NCBI GenBank assembly: GCA_016169945.1
Contig: JADLSH010000114.1
Location: 620,001-684,000, forward strand
Length of the DNA stretch: 64,000 nucleotides
Direction: 5' to 3'
DNA from: Trachythela sp. YZ-2020
Lineage: Eukaryota > Cnidaria > Anthozoa > Malacalcyonacea > Clavulariidae
The notes below the pieces were generated by a model, which made no database searches, was not told the DNA's origin, and saw nothing but the letters and a program-made list of their open reading frames with translations. Positions 44,717-57,253 of this stretch are shown one piece after another. Every line of letters begins with the position of its first letter. The first letter of the stretch is position 1. Position numbers and translations under genes: made by a program.

Positions 44717-46953
44717 ACTTCTCTTAACAATAAGAATACTAAAACTGTTTGAACTTTTCTTTATATCTTAAACATTTCCAGAAGCCGTTACAATTAGATA
44801 AACCAGAAAGGAGTACATTTCAATTCTTGTAATTCCAAAAATCCATCAATTATTAGTTATGCGTATATACCTGTAAGTGTTTGCTGTCAACTCGATTCCA
44901 TATAAGTATGCAAACTGTAACCCGATACTCACGTATCTAAGTGCCGAACACTGATAACAGTTAGTCCATCGCAATATATAAAGTCTCTACCCAAAGACAT
45001 ATGTCTTATACGTACGCATAAGAGCATAATCAAAACCTCAAAGTTTCCAAACGATTGTCAAAACTATCGAAAAAAGTCATCTTTTCAAATCAGTTTCCTA
45101 GATTACAAATTCCGCAGCCTATGCACTCTATCTACCACGTGACATAGGGAACAATAACATATTTGCACGACACGTATTACGACCTTCCAAACCTCTAGCT
45201 CTGCATATATAACTTTATATTCTGGTGAACCAACGCACACCAAATTGATGACAAAATCTCTTCACTGGATAACTTGACCAAATTCTACTGCAAGTAGAAC
45301 TCACCAAAATATGAACTACTAATTGAATGCTTCAATTGCGGATTTTGTGTGAACAACAGGGATGTCTACTTGCACTTCCAGATTGACGTTCACGCTACCT
45401 AGCTGAGACGGAACATGCTTGGATATTTCTACCAAAGAATCAAGAATCGATATTGAATGATATTTATTAACTGAACGAGGTCAACAATTCGTCTGAGCCT
45501 ACTAAATGTTTCGGATTGAGGGAAATGGGAAATCACAGGTCAGAAAGTTCAAGCTTTGTTTTTCTTATCTTTTTGAAAAAAATACAAACTTTAATGTTTT
45601 GCTACATAATACATCATGGTAATATGCAGAAGTTATGGTATTAAAGAAACGATTTATAACGGTAATTGCACTGAGGAGTGTGCAATTTGGTTTGAAATCA
45701 ACGCGTGTGATTATCCTGGAGCTTTAGGCATGTGAATTAATCCTTTCCCTCATGGTGATTTCTCATGCCCTACTGAAATAAATAGACATCCTGTTGTTCA
45801 CAAAATCCGCAATTGAAGCACGCTTATATAAAGACAGGTGTACGATTGTGCCGTTCAATAGTTCATATTTGGCAACAGCGAGTTCGCAGAAGAATAGGTC
45901 AAGTTATCGAAGAGATTTTTTCATCAATTTGGTGCGTTGTCTGGAAAAATGGCTAACAAAGTCAAAGTTGCCGTCGTGTTGTTGCTCTGTATCGTAGGGA
46001 CTATCGAAGTACGAGCAAGGAGTGAAGAAATAGGCTCAGGGAATATTAAAAGCAGCGGTTGGTTTGGAAAGAAACGAGATTTCAAGTACCATGTACCCTC
46101 CGATGCGGTGGCTGTTACCTTGAATGAGTACGATCAGAGTTCGAGCAGTCATAGCTTTGGCAGCGGGACTGGTGGAGCGACTGTCAGCTGGACACCCGGA
46201 GACCGAACAGCCAAGGTACATGCTTGGGTCAATGGAAAAGTTTGTGTGTGGAGTTGCAGTTCTAATCACTTATCCTGGAAGGTTTATGCGCATTTTTAAA
46301 AAGATCCGGTTATAAGTAAGAACGGTTTTGATGGACGATGTTTTTTTCTGGAATCGAAAATACAAAGGAAACTCAAACTATCTAGTGTAGACTTAAGCTG
46401 ATTGATTTAGACTTTAGGCACTTAATGATCACAATATATTGATTAATGACGTAGATTAATGAGTAATGATTATGCTTCAAATAAAAAAAATGAAAAAAAA
46501 TGTTTACTATTTTATTAATTTTTGTGGCAGCCTCTGCTGGCCTACTTGTACAAGTCGATCGCCATTAAGTCACAGAAACAGAACATTTACAATTTTCAGC
46601 AAAATTTTGGCAGATAATTTTACATGTTCCTGGAGCTCTTATATATAACTTCAATTGTTCGTTGTTATTTTTGTTCGATTTTTTGTGCTTTGAACAACCG
46701 GTCCCTAAACGCTTATTACTTTAGCGGATTGCGTAACTAGAAGAGCTAGCCTGGTTGGGTATAGCTTTGGGGTAATATAGAATAGTTGTTTTTGAGGAAA
46801 ATAGAGAAATGCTTGATTTAACAGTAACATAGAATATAGTTTGTGCGAAACTGAAGGACTGATAGAGTTAGTCTATTGTAAAAATTGACATTGTCACAAG
46901 TCTTGTCACAAGTCTTTATAAATCTTAACATCAAGTATCGGGGTCAACTCTTT
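44717..46953 (+). repeat. Array unit U8 (short, lacks upstream foldback)
   Basis: Last unit of cluster II. The left part is noisy. At about 45774 the sequence jumps from gccctac to tgaaataaatagacatcc, removing about 0.5 kb that holds the foldback and the distal half of the promoter arm. The 3' region is also shortened before S2 begins at about 46954. Confidence 0.75.
45949..46299 (+). CDS. Secreted peptide precursor, array copy U8 (most divergent)
   Basis: Intact 116-residue copy with the most changes: MANKVKVAVV, R for Q before the predicted signal cleavage (EVRARSEE), P in SWTPGDR and L in SNHLSWK. It keeps the TATA box at 45825 but not the more distal upstream block, so it may be expressed differently. 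Confidence 0.75.
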   Translation: MANKVKVAVVLLLCIVGTIEVRARSEEIGSGNIKSSGWFGKKRDFKYHVPSDAVAVTLNEYDQSSSSHSFGSGTGGATVSWTPGDRTAKVHAWVNGKVCVWSCSSNHLSWKVYAHF

Positions 46954-47050
46954 ACAATTATGTCTCAGTATATAATTATAATTATAACGATTTTCGGTTA
47001 GTATAATTAATGAGTTGCCGCAAGGTGGGTTTTCCAAACATGAGTTGTTG

Positions 47051-47251
47051 TAGACTTACTCCAAGTTTGTCTCTTATAGGGGGAGTATATTAGGGCGCGC
47101 GAAAATGCGGGCGGGAGGCGGGCGGCGAGAAAATTTTATCGCGTCCCGCCTGCCCGCCGTCCGCCTTAATTTCCTCCCGCCCGCATTTTCGCACTCCCCA
47201 ATAAAAAGTTATTTAAAAACCCCTATAAGAGACAGACTTGAAGCAAGTCTA
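47051..47251. mobile_element. 201-bp MITE with 9-bp target duplication
   Basis: Inverted ends tagacttactccaagtttgt / mirrored gaagcaagtcta with ctcttatagggg / cccctataagag. The interior is very GC-rich with its own stem (cgaaaatgcgggcgggagg / cctcccgcccgcattttcg). It is flanked by gagttgttg on both sides (47042-47050, 47252-47260). The near-empty site is in S1 (about 23909). The 9-bp duplication points to a Mutator-like family. Confidence 0.85.
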
Positions 47252-47618
47252 GAGTTGTTGCTGTGTTGAGAATTGTGTTAATATTAGTTAATTACAATCT
47301 ATTTAGTTAATCAACTGTCAATCAATGCATGCGTCATAGGCTATGCGTAATATGTATAGTAGGATGTGCCAAGTAAGTAGTGAGTGATCGTGATAGTGAT
47401 AGCGTGACTGGCGAGACTGTGATTTGGGGGTTGTGATGCTGTGATTCAAAGGTGATTTAAATATAACATACAGCCTCTAACGGCAATTCCCGACAGTATC
47501 TTTCGTAAATTTTGGCTTTTCTGAATTTCTATTAGGCTTGCCACATGTACGCATAGCGTACCTTTTTTTATTAGCTTTTAATTAAAAGATTGTAATCTCT
47601 TGATTTGTTTGCCACAAA

Positions 47619-48269
47619 CAGTGGCGTGCTGGCAGGGGGGGACGGGGGGCCATGGCCCCCCCAGCGAAGGTTTTTTAGGGGGCGCCAAAACATAAATGGG
47701 GCGCCGAAATTGCACAAATCACACAAAAGCGCACACAAAAGCGCACACAGAGGCGGACACAAAAAAAGCGCAAACAAAGCGCTAGTCCGAATTGGAATTT
47801 TGTCAGATCCGATGAGCCAACGAGAGAAAAAGAGTTTGAGATTGTTAATGATTGATACATTGTCGTTTATCTGATAAAACTTATCCGATAAATATTAGTG
47901 ATTTCCGATATGCCAGGTTTTGGAAGTTCACCGTCTACTTCACGAATATTCGCGGTCTACTTTTCTTTGTTTAAGAAAAAAACTAAGTCCTCTATGAATG
48001 ATATATTTATTCAAACTCCTGAATGAGTTGTTTCTTGCGCATTTTTATTTTATACGATGTTTTATAATTCTCAGAATTCCGTCAAATCGCCACCCAAAAC
48101 GCACGAAATAGCATTTCAGGGATTCTAAATTTCAAAATTTTCCCGGGGGTGCATGCCCCCGGACCCCCTAGAGGTCTCGCGTCTACGAAGCTCAACCATA
48201 CACATATTACAAGGGGGCGCAAAATTTCTAGCTGGCCTCCCCTGGCGAACACAAGCCAGCACGCCACTG
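47619..48269. mobile_element. hAT-like element with 8-bp target duplication and known empty site
   Basis: Ends cagtggcgtgctggc / gccagcacgccactg, flanked by gccacaaa at 47611-47618 and 48270-48277. S1 has the uninterrupted site (ttgccgcaaacggaattg, about 24302), so the insertion came after S1 and S2 separated. The 651-bp interior has G/C-run islands and no transposase. Confidence 0.9.
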
Positions 48270-48386
48270 GCCACAAACGGAATTGAATTTGGTCTGATGA
48301 AACGGATTATATAGCCTTCGAAAGTTGTGATTTTTAAGGATCTGCCTCTGGGATTTGCGAAGCTAAAAATCCTTTATGTTGTAGCC

Positions 48387-48570
48387 GATGGCTACATGGT
48401 AGTTGAAATCTCGTTTCTTTCCAAACCAACCGCTGCTTTTAATATTCCCTGAGCCTATTTCTTCACTCCTTGCTTGTACTTCGATAGTCCCTACGATACA
48501 GAGCAACAAAACTACGGCAACTATTGAATTGTTAGCCAACTATTGAATTGTTAGCCATTTTTCAAGACAT
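48387..48570 (-). pseudogene. Truncated minus-strand copy of the array gene (S2)
   Basis: Counterpart of the S1 copy: signal peptide and pro-region only, cut at the same point after the YHV segment. In addition a 19-base tandem duplication (aactattgaattgttagcc) directly after the start codon creates an early stop, and the upstream ATG codon is followed by a stop. It is clearly dead. Confidence 0.8.
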
Positions 48571-49142
48571 AGTTAATAGAGCGAGAGGGTTTGGAAGGCC
48601 GGCAAACTTCAAAGTGATACGTGAACTTTCTCTCTAGTATGTGGAAGAGTACATCACGTGACCCGATAAGGTGTTCAAAACTCTGATTTTGTAATACAAT
48701 TTACTAGAAGCGATTTGAAAAGATTTCTTTTTTTCATAGCTTACGAATCTTTTGGAAAATTCGAGGTTTGATTATATTTTGTACAGGTTTAAGGCATTTT
48801 TAAGCGATTTTTGAATAGCAAGGAACTAACTGTTATTGTTCGGCATAGATACGGAGTATCGGGTTACTGCCATTATGAAATTATCGTGTGTTTTTTGTTG
48901 TTGTTGTTTTTAAAGTTTCAGTATACTTTATTCAACTTCTTATAATACATTTCCATCATATTGATTGATACTGGGAGGACCAAATAAACCCTAGTGGTCT
49001 TTTACAAGTCAGTCTTCCATTTACAACTTAATTAAAATACACTTGATTTGGTATCATAGATAAGATTATAAAAAACATGCATATAATATGATTTAACTAG
49101 CAAACCGTATATATTTACATAATTATATAAATATATATATAT

Positions 49143-50263
49143 ATACATATTTAACTTATAGATAGATATGCATGAATGCATATACATTATGTATACTCAT
49201 TGCATTTAAACCTATGACAATAGATAGGCTTTCATATATGTTTTAAAATTAGTTTTTGTTCTCGCTTTTTTATATCGAATGGAATTTTGTTCCATAAATT
49301 ACATCCTTTAGTTTTTATTGTAAATTTTCCATAATCAGTTCAGTATATTTCCTTATGTATATAATGTGAGTTTCTTGTTCTGTAATTGTGTACGTTTTTA
49401 TTAAGAGCAAAGAAATTATTAAAATATTCAGGCAAGGAATTGCTATAAAATTCAAACATAAATTGTCCAGTGCATAAATCGTTGATCTGGTAAATGTTCA
49501 GTAATTTTAATTTTTGAAACAAACGGGCAGACTTTGCTTCATATGATGAATGTGTGATTATTCTTATTACTTTTTTTTTGTAATTTATATATTTTATTTA
49601 ATCTTGTTGGATAATTATTTGCCCAAACAATATTTCCATAATATAAGTATGGATATATTAACGTGTTATATAATGTATAAGAAATAACGGGCTTTACAAA
49701 TTATTCCTATTGATTTTGATATTTTATTTGTAATATAATTAATGTGTTGATTCCAATTTAAATGTTCGTCTATGATTACTCCTAAAAAAGTTGTTTCCTT
49801 AACTTGAGATAACTGACAATTGTTAAGATATATGTTAATTGGTTTTAATATTTTCTTCTTTGTTGATTTAAAAACTATCTAATTTGTTTTTTTAAATTCA
49901 ATGTAAGCTGATTATCAATTAACCACTGACTTATTTTCTGCATTTCTTCATTGATTTTTTTATTTAATTGATCAACATTATCACCAGAATAGAATAGATT
50001 AGTATCATCTGCAAACACTATAAATGATGTAAGCTTACTGCTAACATGAATATCATTTATGTATATTGAGAAAAGTAATGGGCCCAATACTGATCCCTGC
50101 GGTAAGCCACAGGAAACCATCTTTGCCTCTGATATTGTATTGTTATATTTGACGTGCTGCATACGACCAGATAAATAACTTTCAAACCATTTATATACTA
50201 CTACTCCTCTAATTCCATATCGAATGCTTTTGACAGGTCAAGGAATATTCCAATTGTTGCTTT
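49143..50263 (-). mobile_element. LINE 3' half in S2
   Basis: Same LINE as at 26195-29173, here only the end of the RT (GLPQGSVLGPLLFSIYINDI, FADDTNLFYSG; frame 49875-50162) and the C-terminus (49340-49522). An internal deletion lies near 50218 and the 5' break at about 50263. Confidence 0.8.
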
Positions 50264-50846
50264 CTATTATAGATATCTTTTCTTATACCATGTTTTTCTG
50301 CACATACTTATTGTGTTTTACAAATTACAACTACATTATACTGAAATACTCTTGGAATTCCCCTCCGTGGTAAATACTAGAATATACAGTAGATTCATAT
50401 AGCACTTTGTATTCGAGCAAGTTTAGTTTACTGAAATATGCAGCATAAGTCGTCTTCAAGCATCCTAGCCATGTCTATTTTGAAACAATACGGTGCCTTG
50501 GCCTTGTCTAGGCCTATTCAACTTGAAGTTTCAAAGAATAGATATAAGAATACTGTTTATATGGTTTAAATTGAATAAATATCCTTAAAGAACGAAGCAA
50601 TTCTGAGCACTTTGGCATATATAAAACACGAATATTCGAATTATTTTAAACTGCATAATAATATAAGATATACTGCAGTTATTTAGCCTACTACATTCAA
50701 GTTTTACACTTATTTGAACTTTAATTCTAACTTGTCTGTACTTCAAGTATTATGCAAAGCAAATTAGAAGGAATTCAAAAAATATAACTGTCTCATGTGA
50801 CTGTAACTATGTTTCTAGGGAAGTATAAACGTAGTACAAAAATCAG
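50264..50846. other. Unique AT-rich sequence, no gene seen
   Basis: It fills the gap between the LINE in S2 and the start of U9. It has no counterpart elsewhere in the window and no open frame of note. Confidence 0.4.
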
Positions 50847-52579
50847 TATTTACATAGTCAAAGGCAACATCCACTTACACTTCTCTTAACAATAAGAATG
50901 CTAAAACTGTTGAACTTTTCTTCTATCTTAAACATTTCCAGAAGCCGTTACAATTAGTAACAAAAAGGGATTACATTTCCAGTTTTGTAGTTTCAAAAAT
51001 CCATCAATTATTGCGTATATACTGTATGTTTGCTGTCAACTCGATTCCATATAAATGGCTGTAACCCGATACTCCGTATCTATACCGAACAATAACAGTT
51101 AGTCCTTCGCAATTCAAAAGTCTCTTGGAACATGTCTTATACGTACGCAAAACATAATCAAACCTAAAATTTTGCAAACGATTCGTAAAACCATCGAAAA
51201 AGTCATCTTTTCAAATCGTTTCTAGATTACAAATTCCGCAGCCTATGCACTCTATCTACCACGTGACATAGAATAATAACATAATTTGACACGTGACCCG
51301 ACCTTCCAAACCCTCTCGCTCTATAACTATGTTCCAGACAACGCACCAAATTGATGACAAAATCTTTTCGATAACTTGACCGATTCTTCTGCGAACTCAC
51401 TGTTGCCAAATATGAACTATTGAATTATGCTTCAATTGCGGATTTTGTGAACAACAGGATGTCTATTTACTTCAGATTGACGTTCACAATACCTAGCTGA
51501 GACGGAACATGCTTAGGTAATTCACCAAAAGAATCACAATTGACATTGAATGATTTTCTATTAACTGGAACTTAGCCCGAGGTCAAACAACATTCGTTCC
51601 GCTTGAATGTTTGTATTTCCGCAAAAAGTCGATCGCGCTACAATTTGCACTGAATGGAAATCAGCCTTTAGGTCGAAACGTCGAGAAGCTTTTTCTCTTA
51701 TCTTTTAGGCAAAATACAAACTTTACTTTTATTGTTTTGTTCGTATAAATAATATCACGTGATAATATGCAGAAGCAAAGTGCAGTACTTGATCACCACT
51801 TGAGTAAAAATCAATACTTGATTTACAACGGTAATTGCACTGAGTGGAGTGCAATTTGGTTTGAAATCAAACGCGTGATTATCCAGAAATTTCTATTGTA
51901 TGAATTAACCTTCCCCTCATGGTGATTTCGCGCCCTACTTTTAATAATGATTTTTTTACATTTTATATGTCTGCACTTTGCTCATTGACCACGTATCCAC
52001 TTTTGAGCGGATACGTGGATACGCAGTCGTTTGTAACTTAAGAACAAGGCATCATAATTATATAGTTAGACTTTAAGATATATGACGTAATATGTAGGTA
52101 TATTTTTAGTGGATACGCAGATACGTGGATACGCAGTCGTTTGTAATTTACTATCTTATGCTTCGTTCTTCAAGTTTCCAACGACTGCGTATCCGCGTAT
52201 CCACTCACAAATATACCTACATTCATATTACTTCATATATTTTTAATGCCTTACTATCTTATGCTTCGTTCTTCAAATTACAAACGACCTTTTGCCTCAT
52301 CGGGTCAAGTTCTAGTTAATGAAAAATCATTCAGTGTCAATTGTGATCTTTTTGGTGAATTACCTATGCATGTTCCGTCTCAGCTAGGTATTGTGAACGT
52401 CAATCTGAAATAAATAGACATCCTGTTGTTCACAAAATCCGCAATTGAAGCACGCTTATATAAAGACAGGTGTACGATTGTGCCGTTCAATAGTTCATAT
52501 TTGGCAACAGCGAGTTCGCAGAAGAATAGGTCAAGTTATCGAAGAGATTTTGTCATCAATTTGGTGCGTTGTCTGGAGA

Positions 52580-52930
52580 ATGGCTAACAAGTCAAAAGTT
52601 GCCGTAGTTTTGTTGCTCTGTATCGTAGGGACTATCGAAGTACAAGCAAGGAGTGAAGAAATAGGCTCAGGGAATATTAAAAGCAGCGGTTGGTTTGGAA
52701 AGAAACGAGATTTCAAGTACTATGTACCCTCCGATGCGGTGGCTGTTACCTTGAATGAGTACGATCAGAGTTCGAGCAGTCATAGCTTTGGCAGCGGGAC
52801 TGGTGGAGCGACTGTCAGCTGGACATCCGGAGACCGAACAGCCAAGGTACATGCTTGGGTCAATGGAAAAGTTTGTGTGTGGACTTGCAGTTCTAATCAC
52901 ATATCCTGGAAGGTTTATGCGCATTTTTAA
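52580..52930 (+). CDS. Secreted peptide precursor, array copy U9
   Basis: Intact 116-residue copy. Changes: Y for H in DFKYYVP and T for S in VWTCSSN. One A fewer before the ATG (ggagaatggc) makes the upstream frame continuous back to 52445, but that extension is 5'UTR sequence and does not look like protein. Confidence 0.8.
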   Translation: MANKSKVAVVLLLCIVGTIEVQARSEEIGSGNIKSSGWFGKKRDFKYYVPSDAVAVTLNEYDQSSSSHSFGSGTGGATVSWTSGDRTAKVHAWVNGKVCVWTCSSNHISWKVYAHF

Positions 52931-54064
52931 AAAGATCCGGTTAAGTAAGAACGGTTTTGATGGACGATGTTTTTTTCTGGAATCGAAAATACAAAGGAAA
53001 CTCAAACTGTCTAGTGTAGATTTAAGCTGATTGATTTAGACTTTAGGCACTTAATGATCACAACATATCGATTAATGACATAGATTAATGAGTAATGATT
53101 ATGCTTCAAATAAAAAAATGAGAAAAAATGTTTACTATTTTATTAATTTTTGTGGCAGTCTCTGCTGGCCTACTTGTACAAGTCGATCGCAATTAATTCA
53201 CAGAAACAGAACATTTACAATTTTCAGCAAAATTTTGGCAGAGAATTTTACATGTTCCTGGAGCTCTTATATATAACTTCAATTGTTCGTTGTTATTTTT
53301 GTTCGATATTTTTTCAAGTGTTCTTGTTAAAATTTAACCAAGGGTTAGCGCTAATCGAGCTTTGAACAACCGGTCCCTAAACGCTTATTATTTTAGCGGA
53401 TTGCGTAACTAGCTTCTTCCTGTTTCTCTTCAATATGAGAGGAGCTAGCCTGGTTGAGAGCTTTGGGGTAATATAGAATAGTTAGACACTGTACGTCACT
53501 CTTTTTTGAGGAAAATAGAGAAATGCTTTATTTACCAGTAGCATAGAATATAGTTTGTGCGAAACTGAAGGATAGAGTTAGTCTATTCTAAAAATTCTAC
53601 TTTTCTAGTTTTTTATACAAATCTTTACAATGAAGCATTGTCACAAGTCTTTATAAGTCTTAACATGAAGTATCGGGGTCAACTCTTCCAGTTATCTATG
53701 TCTTTGCATAAAGTATGGGATTTAAGTTCTTGATACTCGTCTTTACACAACGTGAGTGTGGAGATTAATTTTCTGAGAAAATGAAGCCGCTACTTGGAAT
53801 AGGGCAAAGCTTGATAACCGTTCGCTATCATGCACGCAGGTGTATAAGTACTCGCATTGAAATTAATTATTTCGATAATATCAAGCTTAAATTAACTGCA
53901 CTTTAGACGTGTCTGGCAAATGTTGAACAAGCATGAACTGAAAGAATGCGTACCTCTCCTCAGCGACAATGCGTACCTCTCCTCAAAAACATGCATGTAA
54001 TATGATTTAACTAGCAAACCGTATATATTTAATACATAATTATATATATATATATATATATACA

Positions 54065-54475
54065 TACATATTTAACTTATATATATATATGCATGAATGC
54101 ATATACATTATGTATACTCATTGCATTTAAACCTATGACAATAGATAGGCTTTCATATATGTTTTAAAATTAGTTTTGTTCTCCTTTTTATATCGAATGG
54201 AATTTTGTTCCATAAATTACATCCTTTAGTTTTTATTGTAAATTTTCCATAATCAATTCGGTATCTTTCCTTATGTATATAATGTGAGTTTCTTGTTCTG
54301 TAATTGTGTACGTTTTTATTAAGAGCAAAGAAATTGTTAAAATATTCAGGCAAGGAATTGCTATAAAATTCAAACATAAATTGTCCAGTTCATAAATCGT
54401 TGATCTGGTAAATGTTCAGTAATTTTAATTTTTGAAACAAACGGGCAGACTTTGCATCATATGATGAATGTGTGA
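54065..54475 (-). mobile_element. LINE 3' fragment of U9
   Basis: Same remnant as in U2, with small deletions near 54176-54190 that change the last codons. SINE-free site. Confidence 0.75.
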
Positions 54476-55511
54476 TGTGGTATTTACATAGTCAAAGGCA
54501 ACATCCACTTACACTTCTCTTAACAATAAGAATGCTAAAACTGCTGAACTTTTCTTCTATCTTAAACATTTCCAGAAGCCGTTACAATTAGATAACAGAA
54601 AGGGAGTACATTTCCATTTTTGTAGTTTCAAAAATCCATCAATTATTATAGTTGCGTATATATAATAAAGTATAATAAAGTATAATATACTGTATGTTTG
54701 CTGTCAACTCGATTCCATATAAATGGCTGTAACCCGATACTCCGTATCTATGCCGAACACTGATAACAGTTAGTCCATCGCAATATAAAAGTCTCTTAAA
54801 ACATGTCTTGTACGTACGCAAAACATAATCAAACCTCAAAGTTTCCAAACGATTCGTAAAACCATCGAAAAAAGTCATATTTTCAAATCGTTTCTAGATT
54901 ACAAATTCCGCAGCCTATGCACTCTATCTACCACGTGACATAGAACAATAACATATTTTGACACGTGACCCGACCTTCCAAACCCTCTCGCTCTATAACT
55001 ATGTTCCAGACAACGCACCAAATTGATGACAAAATCTCTTCGATAACTTGACCGATTCTACTGCGAACTCACTGTTGCCAAATATGAACTATTAATTGAA
55101 TGCTTCAATTGCGGATTTTGTGAACAACAGGATGTCTATTTACTTCAGATTGACGTTTACAATACCTAGCTGAGACGGAACATGCTTAGGTAATTCACCA
55201 AAAGAATCACAATTGACATTGAATGATATTTATTAACTGGAACTTGACCCGAGGTCAAACAACATTCGTTCCGCTTGAATGTTTGTATTTCCGGCAACAG
55301 AAAGCGATCGCAAAAAGTCGATCGCGCTACAATTTGCACTGAATGGAAATCAGCCTTTAGGTCGAAACGTCGGGAAGCTTTTTCTCTTATCTTTTAGGCA
55401 AAATACAAACTTTACTTTTAATGTTTTGTTCGTATAAATAATATCACGTGATAATATGCAGAAGCAAAGTGCAGTACTTGATCACTACTTGAGTAAAAAT
55501 CAATACTTGAT

Positions 55512-56153
55512 GGATCAATTGAAGTTAACGACCCCCCTGCCCCAAGGGAGTCGTATACTTCAATGGCCATTGAAGTATACGACCCCCCAAAATAATAGCT
55601 TTTTATCATGATTCATGATTTTTATTCATGATTTTTATATCGAGAATTTCGTTTAGCTTCTTTTCATATATTTGGTGGTTTCTAAAGTTCTCTGGCTTGC
55701 GACGAGACCGTGTTGCTTCAGGAAATCTATCGTCACTTCCATGTTGTCGCCAAAGATTACTTCTCGCAGTTCGTCGTGGATAGACATTTCGTCGGTGGAA
55801 TACTGTTGCAGTATGCTCGCCAAACATTTTAAGGCCTTTTATAACGCCTTTCCAGCAATGAGTCATCGAACAGATATTTACAAGATGCAGTTTGCGATCA
55901 AAACACGGAGGGGATATTATTGATCGTGTTCAAAGTCTTTTGAATTTGTTTCCTGGTCAAAAAATCAACGAACTGAGATATAGAGAAATAGAGAATAAAG
56001 AATAAAGGGAAGTCATAAAAATTCCTTTGAAACAGACACAAAAACCCGTAAATTTAACGATATAATACAAGGGGAATCGTATACTTCAATCCGAATATTT
56101 GTTATTGAAGTATACGACCCCATTGGCGTAGAGGGGTCGTTAACTTCAACTCC
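55512..56153. mobile_element. 642-bp MITE with 8-bp target duplication and coding-like interior
   Basis: Flanked by tacttgat on both sides (55504-55511, 56154-56161); other units have the single-copy site. The ends are long foldbacks around ttgaagttaacgacccc and its complement, each with an inner palindrome (gtatacttcaa / ttgaagtatac). The minus strand at about 55826-55653 contains an open frame with MSIHDELREVIFGDNMEVTI that looks like protein and could be a captured or residual gene piece. Confidence 0.88.
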
Positions 56154-56902
56154 TACTTGATTTACAACGGTAATTGCACTGAGTGGAGTGCAATTTGGTT
56201 TGAAATCAAACACGTGATTATCCAGAAATTTCTATTGTATGAATTAACCTTCCCCTCATGGTGATTTCGCGCCCTACTTTTAATAATGATTTTTTTACAT
56301 TTTATATGTCTGCACTTTGCTCATTGACCACGTATCCACTTTTGAGCGGATACGTGGATACGCAGCCGTTTGTAACTTAAGAACAAGGCATCATAATTAT
56401 ATAGTTAGACTTTAAGATATATGACGTAATATGTAGGTATATTTTTTAGTGGATACGCAGATACGTGGATGCGCAGTCGTTTGTAATTTACTATCTTATG
56501 CTTCGTTCTTCAAGTTTTCAACGACTGCGTATCCGCGTATCCACTCACAAATATACCTACATTCATATTACGTCATATATTTTTAATGCCTTACTATCTT
56601 ATGCTTCGTTCTTCAAATTACAAACGACCTTTTGCCTCATCGGGCCAAGTTCTAGTTAATGAAAAATCATTCAGTGTCAATTGTGATCTTTTTGGTGAAT
56701 TACCTATGCATGTTCCGTCTCAGCTAGGTATTGTGAACGTCAATCTGTTGTTCACAAAATCCGCAATTGAAGCACGCTTATATAAAGACAGGTGTGCGAT
56801 TGTGCCGTTCAATAGTTCATATTTGGCAACAGCGAGTTCGCAGAAGAATAGGTCAAGTTATCGAAGAGATTTTGTCATCAATTTAGTGCGTTGTCTGGAA
56901 AA

Positions 56903-57253
56903 ATGGCTAACAAGTCAAAAGTTGCCGTAGTTTTGTTGCTCTGTGTCGTAGGGACTATCGAAGTACAAGCAAGGAGTGAAGAAATAGGCTCAGGGAATAT
57001 TAAAAGCAGCGGTTGGTTTGGAAAGAAACGAGATTTCAAGTACCATGTACCCTCCGATGCGGTGGCTGTTACCTTGAATGAGTACGATCAGAGTTCGAGC
57101 AGTCATAGCTTTGGCAGCGGGACTGGTGGAGCGACTGTCAGCTGGACACCCGGAGACCGAACAGCCAAGGTACATGCTTGGGTGAATGGAAAAGTTTGTG
57201 TGTGGAGTTGCAGTTCTAATCACATATCCTGGAAGGTTTATGCGCATTTTTAA
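56903..57253 (+). CDS. Secreted peptide precursor, array copy U10
   Basis: Intact 116-residue copy with V for I in the signal peptide (LLLCVVGT) and P in SWTPGDR, like U3 and U8. TATA box at 56779-56786. Confidence 0.8.
   Translation: MANKSKVAVVLLLCVVGTIEVQARSEEIGSGNIKSSGWFGKKRDFKYHVPSDAVAVTLNEYDQSSSSHSFGSGTGGATVSWTPGDRTAKVHAWVNGKVCVWSCSSNHISWKVYAHF

Larger units (their letters stand above)
46954..49140. repeat. Spacer S2 (left part)
   Basis: Homologous to S1 from 23824 onward: same order of regions, including the truncated minus-strand gene and its upstream region, but with two extra insertions (47051-47251 and 47619-48269) and without the 280-bp satellite. Confidence 0.8.
50879..54512 (+). 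repeat. Array unit U9
   Basis: First unit of cluster III, standard layout, no SINE, no MITE. The inverted arm lacks the 36-base TATA segment as elsewhere. Foldback about 52070-52240. LINE 3' fragment about 54065-54475. Confidence 0.85.

Noticed and set aside
47605..47874. 89-residue frame in S2
   Set aside because: It starts in the flank and enters the hAT-like element's G-run; not conserved in S1.
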